Counted from the stretch's first letter, positions 1 through 7,873 are shown. The stretch: 18,525 bases of DNA from JAGTVB01 sp964624765 (GCA_964624765.1 CAZUZO010000061.1:1-18525), one strand, 5' to 3'. Translations and numbers: made by a program. The notes: a model not told the origin generated them from the sequence alone.

Positions 1-335
1 AAGGACACGCACAAGGGGTCTACGTCTTGGATTTTTCTGGTGCCGGCGCAAAAAAATGTGAGTGGGCCCGACTTCTTTCCGGGCAAACAGAGAGGAGGCA
101 GGTTGATTTCCCATCAGGCAGTCGGCAGAGCATGCATAGCCCGGACTAACGATGCAAAGCGCTCAAGAGCGCATACTTAGGCACGCATGGATTGCCACTG
201 CTGCTACTTCTAGCACATCCATTAATAGGTTACCTCTCTTCTCTACCATGTTCGTCACGGATGCGCCGATCCTCGCAAAGAACAGCGCCTCCGGCTTTAC
301 CGTCCTGAGCGACGGACCGCCGGAAGAAGTCGCGC
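1..335. other. Gene-free stretch at window start
   Basis: No ORF here has convincing protein character; the short frames on both strands lack a good ribosome binding site and recognisable motifs. A perfect small palindrome, GCGCTC-AA-GAGCGC, lies at 159-172. It has no T-tract and is not called a terminator. The stretch lies downstream of the LssY-like lipoprotein gene, which ends at 336 on the minus strand. Confidence 0.5.
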
Positions 336-1730
336 TCAGTCAATAGGCCGCACGTTCCGCTTGGCTGCCTCGCTCTGTCCTTCCGCGATCGGGGCGGCTG
401 ACTGCTCCCACAGCAGGCTACGGATGCGATCCGGCGCAACGGGTTCGGCAGCAAGGACTATGACGAGTCGCAGGCCGTCGCTGTGGTAGGGATCGCCGGT
501 GAGGTTCATGCGCGGCTGTGACGGCGTGCCGGCCGCACAGCCCCTGACGAAGCCGAAACGATCCACGAAGCCCGCCGTCACTAAGCTGTGTAGCAGGTAC
601 TCGCGGGTCGTGTCCACCTCGGGGTCGATGATGTGGGTCGTGAGCGTCGGTGACTTGGGCGTGACCTTCACACCGATGTCACGGCTGATCTGCCCGATCC
701 ATACCGGGCGATCCTCGAACCGGCACGGCGCCAGCCAGAGCCGCATGTGGCTACGCTGGGCGATGGAACACCGCGCGCGCTGCAGCGCGAGGTCCTGCCT
801 GCGGCCGAACACATAGAGACTGCTGACGGGCGCCACCGGATAGGCCGATCCCTCGATCGCTGCGCCGATCTCGCGGCGCACCGTGCGAAAGTCGATGCGG
901 TGGGTAAACGACCAGCCGCTGCGCGACAGCGAGTTCAGGACATCAGACGGCTTGCCGACGATCACGATGTTGAGGGGATCGCCCTCGCGCCGTCCGTCCG
1001 CATCCGTCGCGCAGCAGGGAAGCTGCTCCAGCGTGGAGCGAAACTCGTCCACCGCGAGGTCGGGCAGGGACTTGCCCGGGTAGATGCGGGCAGTGTCGAG
1101 GCGCTCGTAGTCGAAGTCGCCGTCCGGCAGGGGCAGCGCGAAGTCGAAGCGCAACTCTCTAGGGGCCGCGGCTGCGGAAGCTCCTTGGCCCGCAGCGGCT
1201 GGGGGCTTCCCGCTGTCGAGCAGGTACGCGTCGCCCTGCAGGCGGATGTCGACGTAGCGACCGCCTTCCACCCTGGGCAGGTACATGAAGCCCTGAGTCA
1301 CCGTCCGCGGTGCGAGCTGCGAGCGGATCGACTCGTCCCGAAGAAACTGCGCCAGCTGCACCCGCGCATCGCTCGGCACTTGGTTCTGCACGAGCAGCGC
1401 CACCTCCTCGGCCGCGTAAAAATCCGGATCGAGCATGTTCCGGATGAACCAGAGCCGGCGGTCGGAGCCATTGCGGACGCTGATCCAAAGCGCCTGCAGG
1501 TCGTGCCGGGCGAGGTCGACACCGAAGTGCCGCCGGGCCTGATCGTCGATCAGGATCGAGACCGAGACGCTGACCTCGCCGATCGTCCTGGTCTTCACGT
1601 CGCGCAGCTCGTCGGGCGCGGCAAGGCGATCCGGTGCATACGTCGTCGCACAACCGACCGCGGTCAGCACGAGCAGTGCCAGCAAGCCAATGCGTGAATC
1701 GGCACCGATGCTCCTCGCTCCGTATTTCAC
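336..1730 (-). CDS. Lipoprotein with LssY C-terminal-like domain
   Basis: Predicted lipoprotein of about 464 aa, probably anchored to a membrane outside the cytoplasm. The chosen start is GTG at 1730, because GAGGA lies 6 nt upstream and it gives a compact signal peptide: basic residues, a hydrophobic stretch LLALLVLTAVG, and a lipobox-like AVGC with Cys at residue 27. ATG at 1760 is an alternative. The longer frame from 1907 runs through transposon-derived sequence and is unlikely. Residues about 250-390 resemble the LssY C-terminal domain: NIVIVGKP, then RRQDLALQ, MRLWLAPCR, RPVWIGQISRD and HIIDPEVDTTREYL in that order. LssY_C proteins are often linked to membrane phosphatase or secretion-associated loci, but the biochemical role is unknown. 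A Cys pair occurs near residue 240. No operon partner is visible. Confidence 0.75.
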   Translation of the reverse strand: MKYGARSIGADSRIGLLALLVLTAVGCATTYAPDRLAAPDELRDVKTRTIGEVSVSVSILIDDQARRHFGVDLARHDLQALWISVRNGSDRRLWFIRNMLDPDFYAAEEVALLVQNQVPSDARVQLAQFLRDESIRSQLAPRTVTQGFMYLPRVEGGRYVDIRLQGDAYLLDSGKPPAAAGQGASAAAAPRELRFDFALPLPDGDFDYERLDTARIYPGKSLPDLAVDEFRSTLEQLPCCATDADGRREGDPLNIVIVGKPSDVLNSLSRSGWSFTHRIDFRTVRREIGAAIEGSAYPVAPVSSLYVFGRRQDLALQRARCSIAQRSHMRLWLAPCRFEDRPVWIGQISRDIGVKVTPKSPTLTTHIIDPEVDTTREYLLHSLVTAGFVDRFGFVRGCAAGTPSQPRMNLTGDPYHSDGLRLVIVLAAEPVAPDRIRSLLWEQSAAPIAEGQSEAAKRNVRPID

Positions 1731-1764
1731 AGCTGGTCCTCGAACAACTGTACGACTCATGTCA

Positions 1765-1810
1765 GCCAGGGTCAAACACGCATGGACCTGGGCAGTTTTA
1801 TCACCCTGGC
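1765..1810. repeat. Inverted repeat upstream of the lipoprotein gene
   Basis: GCCAGGGT (1765-1772) is the perfect reverse complement of ACCCTGGC (1803-1810), separated by 30 bases. It lies between the lipoprotein start and the decayed RAYT element. It could be a REP-like hairpin, a regulatory fold in the leader, or chance. Confidence 0.35.
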
Positions 1811-1869
1811 GCGATGCGTCTTGATTCACGCGTGCTGGCATCAAACTCCCAGCCACTCGTGCACACCCA

Positions 1870-1895
1870 GGGTCGGGTCCTGTTTCGTGTACTGG
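1870..1895 (-). repeat. Left arm of repeat pair flanking the RAYT remnant
   Basis: Read on the minus strand, this arm matches the arm at 2778-2804 read on the plus strand at about 19 of 25 positions. The shared core is TACACGA-n-ACA-n-GACC. The two arms therefore face outward on either side of the transposase remnant, as expected for ends or REP-type partners of a RAYT element. Confidence 0.5.
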
Positions 1896-1919
1896 CCCAT
1901 TTTCCATTCCGGTGGCCTT

Positions 1920-2752
1920 AGCCGGAACACCCTCCTGCGATTCGACTCGCCGTTCGACGATGGAGCGCGAACAATTAAGCGATCTCCATGATCGTCCATG
2001 CCCCGGAGCGACACGCCTGGCGGATGGCCGAATCGGGGTTCCTCGGAGCGCACGGAGATTGCCGCCAACATGGGGACTGGCTTTTCTTTGCGAACAATCT
2101 CTGGACCGAGGGGTTGGGATTCGACTCGCGCAAGCATCTTCTCCAGGAACGTCTCGCTGCCGAGAATAGCGGCTCGCTGCATGTGGTGATGCGGATCGTC
2201 CGCGCCGATGGCGTCCCGTACGATGGGCAGGCTCGATGTGCTAGGCGTCTTTGAGAATGGAAGCGATCCAAGCGCGCTCTCCACCACCAGCCATTGTGGC
2301 GCTACGACTTCGCCCATCAATGCGGGGAATGAATGCTCCTAAACGAATCCTTCGCAGACTCTACCCAACCCCCTCGAACCGATTGAGAGCACGTCAATAG
2401 CGCAAGCTGCAGCAGATAAGCATGCTTTCAACAAGGATTGCCCGGTACTGCCCCGGCAGCAGATGCCCAACACGAGCATGGCGTCGCTTGAAGGCTCGCG
2501 TGTAGACACCATTGACTGCGCGTATTCCCTGCGAAAGATTGGGTTAGCACGTCTTCACGAGCAAATGGTCGTGATTGCTCATCAAACACCACACCGATAC
2601 CTACCCATCGCCACGCACGCTGAGCTAGGCGGCCAACATTCTCGACAGACCCGTCGCGCTCCTCATCGTCGCAGAGAACCCGCCACGGCGTGGCCACGTG
2701 CCACGCCGTGACACAAAGCCCTTTCGAATTCGACCCGGGGCGGGCGAGCCAT
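1920..2752 (-). pseudogene. Decayed REP-associated Y1 (HUH) transposase, RAYT type
   Basis: Remnant of a REP-associated tyrosine transposase, spread over three reading frames of the minus strand. It begins at ATG 2752 with MARPPRVEFERALCHGVARG, the characteristic RAYT opening. It shifts frame to VLCDDEERDG...ENVGRLAQRAW, then again to CLMSNHDHLLVKT (2550-2588), which holds the His-x-His (HUH) motif. After an in-frame stop come NLSQGIRAVNGVYTRAFKRRH, then RVGHLLPGQYRAILVES, a further shift giving AYLLQLA, and ILGSETFLEKM in the C-terminal part. A possible helix-turn-helix segment, MEIA-stop-LFALHRRTASRI, lies at about 1943-1990. Intact RAYTs nick REP hairpins as single-stranded DNA. With at least three frameshifts and several stops, this copy is not functional. 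Confidence 0.85.
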
Positions 2753-2777
2753 GGACGCAATGCATCAGAAAAGCGGA

Positions 2778-2804
2778 CTTAATACACGATACACGACCTG
2801 CCCC
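2778..2804 (+). repeat. Right arm of repeat pair flanking the RAYT remnant
   Basis: Partner of the minus-strand arm at 1870-1895. It contains a short tandem ATACACG-ATACACG followed by ACCTGCCCC and lies about 25 bp before the first codon of the decayed transposase. Confidence 0.5.
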
Positions 2805-3112
2805 TACGATCTGTATACATTTCTGTAGACTTCATTAATATGATTCAACAGGTTTTCTAAAGCGATTAGGTCGCTGTCTTGCAATGTATTTCTTGTCTTG
2901 TCATCTCTTATCGCGAATTCGATTCCACCTATCAGGCATTCAAAATCCCACTGGTACAACCCGATAGATCTTGTGCCTTTGTAGTTACAAATCCGTGAAT
3001 CTAATCCGAAGCATTCAGTGAACAAAAATGAAATATTTTTGAGAGCCAATAACTTGTCGCCTTGTATTTTTATACTTGTCTTGATGCTTTTTTTGCCAGG
3101 TTTCATGACCAC
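2804..3112 (-). CDS. AT-rich hypothetical protein
   Basis: Not recognised. The product is a soluble-looking protein of about 100 aa, with a basic N-terminus (KPGKKSIKTSIK) and an acidic-to-mixed C-terminus (RDDKTRNTLQDSDLIALENLLNHI). It has no signal peptide and no membrane segment. GTG at 3112 and ATG at 3106 are both possible starts, with only a weak AAGAAAG purine run upstream. The segment is visibly more AT-rich than everything around it and uses A/T-ending codons, which suggests acquisition from another source. It sits between the RAYT remnant and a gene-free region holding small mobile elements. Confidence 0.45.
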   Translation of the reverse strand: MVMKPGKKSIKTSIKIQGDKLLALKNISFLFTECFGLDSRICNYKGTRSIGLYQWDFECLIGGIEFAIRDDKTRNTLQDSDLIALENLLNHINEVYRNVYRS

Positions 3113-3486
3113 TTTCTTGTGATGGGGGCTAACAGTTTACTCGATGGTGCGCAAAAATAAATCACGGGGAAACGCGGGCAACCCAGGAAACTGGCCCAGA
3201 TCGCAGATTGCACATTTGCTAGCCGACGTGAGCGTGCCCCGGAAGCTGAGCCTTACTTGAACGTGCATTGTGAGACCCCTGAATGCGCTGCGTTAGGGGC
3301 GTTCATCTCGACCGTTTGCGAGTGTAGTAGTCTCCTCGGATTTGGTGGGCTGTAGGAGGGCTGCCCAACTCGGTGTTCAAAGAGTCCCCGGACAACTTCT
3401 AGCGAACCCCAAGCCTCAGAGTCCTAGCTTTAAAAGACCTCTTTAGATCTGAATCAAGGTGCTGCCTCGAATCTACTTTTATACTA

Positions 3487-3553
3487 GACATTATCGGCAA
3501 CCCGAGTTTATGCCGCAGAAAAGCTCATGGACGGGGCAGTTTCCGATAATGTC
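3487..3553. mobile_element. 67-bp MITE-like element with 5-bp target duplication
   Basis: Terminal inverted repeats GACATTATCGG (3487-3497) and CCGATAATGTC (3543-3553) are perfect over 11 bp. Similarity continues inward with one mismatch (GGCAAC against GTTTCC). The element is bracketed by perfect direct repeats TACTA at 3482-3486 and 3554-3558, as expected for a 5-bp target duplication. It has no coding capacity. The parental transposase cannot be named from these ends; a recombination site with inverted core arms is the alternative reading. Confidence 0.6.
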
Positions 3554-3690
3554 TACTAAATAAAGCAGGAGCGTTTTTGCCCGCGGAGAACAGCAGCCGG
3601 TGAACGAGAGCAGCGTCTCAGCTCCGCGGCCTGATGTAAGCCCACACACGCTCTGAGAAGCTTCGGAAGATGTTGCGAACAGGTGTCCGA

Positions 3691-3825
3691 GAGGGTGTGA
3701 AAAAGCCGTCGCAAGGGACCCGAGAGGCGGGCCGACGGCGCGAAAGCGAGAAACACAGATAGCCGAAGGAGCGAACACCGTCGAACGCCACTATCGGTCA
3801 GCGCGGCCGGTTTTTTCGCAAGCTC
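3691..3825 (-). mobile_element. Family I MITE, copy A (diverged)
   Basis: Read on the minus strand, it begins GAGCTTGCGAAAAAACC, carries internal blocks CGATAGTGGCGTT and CGGTGTTCGCTCC, and ends GGCTTTTTCACACCCTC. It matches copies B (13732-13872) and C (from 18433) along its length, with scattered differences. The flanking triplets are CGA (3688-3690) and TGA (3826-3828), one mismatch from a perfect TNA duplication, so this is probably the oldest of the three. It encodes nothing. Confidence 0.7.
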
Positions 3826-4019
3826 TGACGCAGCGGTGACGAAGTAGTGGAACCAGTTGTTGTTTGCCGCAAGCCGCGAGTGAACAAATAGGTAGCGAAA
3901 CGATGACCACGATCCCCATAGGCAAGGGGACATCTGCCGTTAGGCGGCCAGTTCGACTACGCAACCACGTAGGATAAGGAATTAGGAGTCCCATCCCCAT
4001 ACGCAGGCGATAACCCATC

Positions 4020-4361
4020 ATGCAGCAATCGATTGTCGTTAAGATCCGAGGTCATTTGGATATCAGCCTTACGAATCTACTGGCAGAGACCTTAAAGCCA
4101 AGACTCAATGGACTTGTCACCTACTTTCTCGATCTAAGGGGTACGGAGGAAATCCGCGACTCAGGGCTGGCGTTGTTACTGATGGCGCAGAGGTATGCAC
4201 GCCGCATGGGAGCGACTTTACACGTCGTCACCCTTCGACTGGAACTGATTGATCGGTGCAGTCGCTTGGGTATCCATACCAAGCCGAGTTGTGACCTGGG
4301 TGACGGTCGACACTCCCAAGAAATCATCGAACTTCAGCACACACTATCCTGCAGCCCTTGA
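4020..4361 (+). CDS. STAS-domain protein (anti-sigma-factor-antagonist-like)
   Basis: A 113-aa cytoplasmic single-domain protein. The core shows the STAS pattern: beta strand IVVKIRGHLDI, strand TYFLDLRG, the loop EIRDSGLALLL (residues about 44-54), then an amphipathic helix AQRYARRMGA and strand LHVVTL. Family members bind partner-switching kinases or anti-sigma factors, and some serve lipid-transport complexes. Ser48 lies where SpoIIAA-type proteins are phosphorylated, although here the loop is RDSG rather than DSSG. ATG 4020 is the first start after an in-frame stop at 4011-4013; the ribosome binding site is weak. No kinase or anti-sigma gene is adjacent, so the partner is unknown. Confidence 0.65.
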   Translation: MQQSIVVKIRGHLDISLTNLLAETLKPRLNGLVTYFLDLRGTEEIRDSGLALLLMAQRYARRMGATLHVVTLRLELIDRCSRLGIHTKPSCDLGDGRHSQEIIELQHTLSCSP

Positions 4362-4465
4362 GCAATACCTGCAAGTTCCTGTGCAAAACCAGTTTCAGGC
4401 CGAATTATTTGGGACGCTGAAGAGCAGGGCAGGATCCACCTTGAATAGCGCGCGACGGTCCCATC

Positions 4466-4495
4466 AAGCAAAAGCCCCAGGGCGAACCCCAGGGC
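4466..4495 (-). terminator. Rho-independent terminator of the 76-aa gene
   Basis: On the minus strand, GCCCTGGGG, loop TTCG, then CCCTGGGGC forms a 9-bp stem with two G-U pairs, followed by TTTTGCTT. It lies 28 bp after the stop codon of the 76-aa protein gene. Confidence 0.7.
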
Positions 4496-4522
4496 CTCTG
4501 TGTCAGCAGCGGAAGTGGCGGC

Positions 4523-4753
4523 TTAGGTGCTGAGATTCTGGTACACGTTATCTCGCCCCCCGTGCCCGCCGAAAGCACCGGCCTGCACGTTCTGCCCTTG
4601 AGCCGTAAAATCCTCGTCGGTCTGGATATCGGGGTTGGCAACACCCAGGTCAAAGCCCTTGTTGATCAATTTCGCGGAGTCGTAGTTCGACTGATGACCT
4701 TCGGCTGTCGCTGTTGCATCACCGCCCGCTTTGAATTCTGCACCGTAGCTCAT
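4523..4753 (-). CDS. Small glycine-rich hypothetical protein (76 aa)
   Basis: Not recognised. The start ATG 4753 is set by an excellent ribosome binding site, GAGGAGAG, 4 nt upstream; the longer frame from 4807 would ignore it. The protein is hydrophilic, rich in Gly, Ala, Asp, Asn and Gln, and has no cysteine, signal peptide or membrane segment. Its segments are EFKAGGDATATAEGHQSNYD, GFDLGVANPDIQTDEDFTAQ and VQAGAFGGHGGRDNVYQNL. The composition suggests a largely disordered or surface-exposed product. Its own terminator downstream and an AT-rich leader upstream indicate a monocistronic transcript, and the strong initiation signal suggests high expression. Confidence 0.7.
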   Translation of the reverse strand: MSYGAEFKAGGDATATAEGHQSNYDSAKLINKGFDLGVANPDIQTDEDFTAQGQNVQAGAFGGHGGRDNVYQNLST

Positions 4754-4850
4754 GTCACTCTCCTCGATCTTTTCGTTTGCTTGAAAGGGTTGGAAGCGCG
4801 CTCGCAAATGCAGAGAGCAACGGCCGTGCCAGGCCTTCGGCAGCTCAGAA

Positions 4851-4890
4851 ATATGATCATAACTATATGATCTGTATAATTTTTATTCTA
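4851..4890 (-). promoter_or_regulatory. AT-rich candidate promoter/operator for the 76-aa gene
   Basis: About 100 bp upstream of ATG 4753, GC-rich sequence gives way to an AT-rich block. It contains two direct copies of ATATGATC (4851-4858 and 4865-4872, 14 bp apart) and minus-strand TATGAT, TATAGT and TTATAC hexamers. No clean -35/-10 pair with 17-bp spacing was found, so the exact promoter is not assigned. Confidence 0.3.
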
Positions 4891-5005
4891 GAATCTAGTA
4901 GTCTGGTGGGCTCCACAAGCTTTTCTTGAGCGTCGATCCCACGGACGTCACGAAGGATATGTCCTTTTTATAAGACAATATGTCTACTATATTAGACTTC
5001 TCCCT

Positions 5006-5167
5006 CTAGGCGCCTACCAGGATCGGCCCAAGCAGGCGGATCAGCAAAGGGCTCATGGCCACCAGATACATGCCAGCGTAGGCAAGCACGCTCACCACAC
5101 TCAGAACAAGGAAAAATTGGGCGAGTCGGGCCCTGTGATGGCGGCGGTATTGACGGGTCTGTTCCAT
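5006..5167 (-). CDS. Small membrane protein (53 aa)
   Basis: Not recognised. The frame starts at ATG 5167, the first start after an in-frame stop two codons upstream. It has a positively charged N-terminus (MEQTRQYRRHHRARLAQ) followed by a hydrophobic stretch FFLVLSVVSVLAYAGMYLVA and a second hydrophobic segment PLLIRLLGPILVGA. This fits one or two membrane passes with the N-terminus inside. Codon use is GC-rich like the core genes. The ribosome binding site is weak (a GAG 11 nt upstream). It may accompany a membrane complex, but no partner is adjacent. Confidence 0.5.
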   Translation of the reverse strand: MEQTRQYRRHHRARLAQFFLVLSVVSVLAYAGMYLVAMSPLLIRLLGPILVGA

Positions 5168-5671
5168 TTGTCAGTCGCTCGTATTTTGGAGGAGCTCTAA
5201 TCTACACCATTAGTGTGACATTCTCTTTAATATGATGTTAATCCAAAACGGATCGTTTTCCGCTGCCGCCGCACAAGACCTGATTTCAATCCTCAGACAT
5301 GAGGCGGGGGACAACTCCAACCTATGAGCAGGGATGAGGGTCTTCCGGGAAGGCTCGACCGACGACAAGGACGCAACCCCCGACATCGACATGGCGTCGC
5401 GGCGTCTCGCAAACGATGACGATCGGGCAAGCCAGGCCGATGGGGAGTCCCCCGCCCTATCGCGACATGGGGGATCGGTGCTTACCGAAGGCGGGCGGGG
5501 AGAAGGCCGGTAAGCGGGCCCAAATCGGCCGCCACGGCCCCGATCTTAGGACTGCCCCTAGCCGTTCGCGGGACGTGTCAAGGACGCCTGCAAGTCGAGT
5601 AAATTCCGGGTCCTTAACGTACCAACTAGAACTCAACGCCAAGTCAAGCTCGGCCAGCAGTGCCGCCGATA
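5168..5671. other. Gene-free stretch between small membrane protein and transketolase
   Basis: About 500 bp with no supported gene. Short frames on both strands have no motif and no convincing ribosome binding site. No clear terminator follows the transketolase stop codon at 5672; GC-rich hairpins near 5520-5550 lack a proper T-tract. Confidence 0.4.
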
Positions 5672-7687
5672 TCAGGAACCGGCAGCGACCAGCAACGCCT
5701 CCACCGTATCGACCACGTTCTCTCTCGTGAACCCGAAATGCTCGAACGCCACGCTCCACGGCGCCGACTCACCGAAGCTATCGATGCCAATAACCTTTCC
5801 CGAGGGCCCCGTATACCGACACCACCCCTCGGTCAAGCCGGCCTCCACCACCACCCGCGCCGTGACCGTGCTCGGGAGGACCGCTTCCCGGTAAGCTTCA
5901 TCTTGTCGATCGAACACTCGGGTACAGGGCATTGAGACCACGCGGACACGTCGGCCGCGCTGCGTCAGCGTGGCGGCCGCACTGGTCGCCAACGGCACCT
6001 CGGATCCGGTGGCGATGATGATCGCTTCCGGTGTCCCTTCGCAGTCGCGACGCACGTAACCGCCGCGGCCGATATCATCGATATCGACAGTCCCCACCCC
6101 CTCATGTGGCACCGTCTGACGAGTAAATATCAGACACGTCGGTCCGTCGCGGCGCTCGATCGCCGATTTCCAGGCCACGGCAGACTCTAGCGCATCGCAG
6201 GGACGCCAGAGCCACATGTTCGGCATGCGCCGGAGATTGGACACCTGTTCTACCGGCTGATGGGTAGGACCGTCTTCCCCCACGCCGATGGAATCATGGC
6301 TGTAGACGAAAAGGTTGCGGATCCTCATGAGTGAGGCCATGCGCAGCGCATTGAACGCATATTCGCAGAACATGAGGAAAGTGCCCCCGTAGGGGATGAA
6401 GCCACCGTGCAGGGCGATACCATTGTTGATCGCCGACATGGCGAACTCGCGCACCCCATAGAAAATGTAGTTGCCGCCGGGGTTATCGCTGCTGAGGGGA
6501 CGAGAACCCGACCAACAGGTGAGGTTAGAGCCGGTCAAATCCGCCGACCCGCCGATAAGCTCCGGCAGCGCCGGCCCGAAGCCATTGAGCACCGCCAAGG
6601 AGTACTTGCGCGTGGCAGCGGCCGAGGGATCCTTTGCTGCCACGGCTTGCAGAAACACCTGGGATCGCTCGCCCCAGATTGCCGGCAACTGCCCTGCCAT
6701 ACGGCGCTCGAATTCATGGGCGAGATCCGGATAGGCCTCGCGGTAAGCCATCAGGCGATGGGCCCACTCGCTCTGCAGCTCGGCACCCCTCGATCGCGCG
6801 TTCCATGCCGCGTAAATGGCATCGGGGATGACGAAGGGGGGATGCGGCCAACCGATAGTCTCCCGCACCAAGGTGACCTCATCTTTGCCAAGCGCCGCGC
6901 CGTGGCAGGCTTCGGTGCCCTGCTGATTCGGCGATCCCCAGCCGATGATGGTCTTGCAGCAAATCAAACTCGGGCGATGAGCCACGGCGCGCGCTTCATC
7001 GAGCGCTTGGCGAACCGCCTGCGGATCGTGGCCATCGACCGCCGGGACCACGTGCCAGCCATAGGCGTCGAAGCGCTTTGGCGTATCGTCCCGAAACCAG
7101 CCGCCGACCTGCCCGTCGATGGAAATACCATTGTCGTCATACAAGGCGATCAGCTTGCCAAGCTGCTGCATACCGGCAAACGAGCAGGCCTCATGAGAGA
7201 TCCCCTCCATCATGCAGCCGTCACCGAGGATCACGTAAGTGTAATGATCCACGATGACGTGACCGTCCCGATTGAACTGGGCCGCCAGGGTCCGCTCCGC
7301 CAACGCCATGCCCACCGCATTGGCGAGTCCTTGGCCAAGAGGGCCGGTAGTGGTCTCCACCCCCGGCGCTTTCCCGTACTCGGGATGCCCAGGGGTCATC
7401 GAATGGAGTTGCCGAAAGCGCTTGATTTCGCTCATCGGCAAGTCATAGCCGGTCAGGTGCAGCAAGGCATAGAGGAGCATAGAGCTATGCCCGTTGGATA
7501 ACACGAAGCGATCCCGATCCGACCAGTGGGGGTCTGCCGGGTTATGCTTGAGGTAATCGTTCCACAGCACCTCAGCAACATCGGCCATCCCCATGGGTGC
7601 ACCGGGATGGCCCGACTCGGCTTCTTGCACCGCATCCATCGCCAAGGCCCGGATGGCGTTGGCAAGCTCTCTTCGGCTCAGGGACAT
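5672..7687 (-). CDS. tkt: Transketolase
   Basis: Thiamine-diphosphate enzyme moving two-carbon ketol units between sugar phosphates in the pentose phosphate pathway and, in autotrophs, the Calvin cycle; cytoplasmic. The 671-aa product has the usual length. ATG 7687 is preceded by AGGAG at 8 nt, so the 33-residue upstream extension is excluded. Family landmarks are all present: SGHPGAPMG (His26), SNGHSSML (His67), TTGPLGQG (113-120), the ThDP/Mg motif GDGCMMEG (155-162) ending YDDNG (183-187), the catalytic Glu in VREFAMSAINNG (about 414), and HDSIGVGEDGPTHQP (464-478). The N-terminus closely follows E. coli TktA. It is a single gene, with a family II MITE 187 bp upstream of the start. It is not next to gap or pgk within this window. 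Confidence 0.97.
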   Translation of the reverse strand: MSLSRRELANAIRALAMDAVQEAESGHPGAPMGMADVAEVLWNDYLKHNPADPHWSDRDRFVLSNGHSSMLLYALLHLTGYDLPMSEIKRFRQLHSMTPGHPEYGKAPGVETTTGPLGQGLANAVGMALAERTLAAQFNRDGHVIVDHYTYVILGDGCMMEGISHEACSFAGMQQLGKLIALYDDNGISIDGQVGGWFRDDTPKRFDAYGWHVVPAVDGHDPQAVRQALDEARAVAHRPSLICCKTIIGWGSPNQQGTEACHGAALGKDEVTLVRETIGWPHPPFVIPDAIYAAWNARSRGAELQSEWAHRLMAYREAYPDLAHEFERRMAGQLPAIWGERSQVFLQAVAAKDPSAAATRKYSLAVLNGFGPALPELIGGSADLTGSNLTCWSGSRPLSSDNPGGNYIFYGVREFAMSAINNGIALHGGFIPYGGTFLMFCEYAFNALRMASLMRIRNLFVYSHDSIGVGEDGPTHQPVEQVSNLRRMPNMWLWRPCDALESAVAWKSAIERRDGPTCLIFTRQTVPHEGVGTVDIDDIGRGGYVRRDCEGTPEAIIIATGSEVPLATSAAATLTQRGRRVRVVSMPCTRVFDRQDEAYREAVLPSTVTARVVVEAGLTEGWCRYTGPSGKVIGIDSFGESAPWSVAFEHFGFTRENVVDTVEALLVAAGS

Positions 7688-7873
7688 CGTGAAATCTCCT
7701 TCCACTGCTCGCCGCACTCCAACGCAGCGGCACCTAGCAAACCGATCCCTGACATCGGCCCCGGACGGCACGATAGCCCACGACAACCCCTATTCCCGCG
7801 CCAGCAAGCGCGAGCGTCGATGCGATGTAGGGTTGCTGAGCGTGGCGAGAACGTCACCCTCCCCTGAGAGTAA

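Larger units (their letters stand above)
3113..4019. other. Long gene-free stretch holding small mobile elements
   Basis: About 900 bp without a supported gene. It holds the 67-bp inverted-repeat element (3487-3553) and a family I MITE (3691-3825). I see nothing recognisable in 3113-3480 or 3830-4019. Minus-strand frames across 3491-4021 run through the MITE and look like junk translation. Confidence 0.5.

Noticed and set aside
152..346. 64-codon plus-strand ORF near the window start
   Set aside because: It has no ribosome binding site or recognisable motif, and its 3' end overlaps the end of the lipoprotein gene.
747..1697. 316-codon plus-strand ORF over the lipoprotein gene
   Set aside because: It is antisense to the LssY-like gene, arginine-rich and without motifs, which is typical of a shadow frame in GC-rich DNA.
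1731..1907. N-terminal extension of the lipoprotein to 1907
   Set aside because: It runs through the RAYT 3' repeat and would bury the lipoprotein signal peptide; GTG 1730 has a better ribosome binding site.
5457..5759. 100-codon minus-strand ORF overlapping the transketolase end
   Set aside because: It overlaps conserved transketolase codons in another frame, and the remainder has no motif or ribosome binding site.
6407..7501. 364-codon plus-strand ORF inside transketolase
   Set aside because: It is fully antisense to an unmistakable transketolase and has no domain pattern or ribosome binding site.
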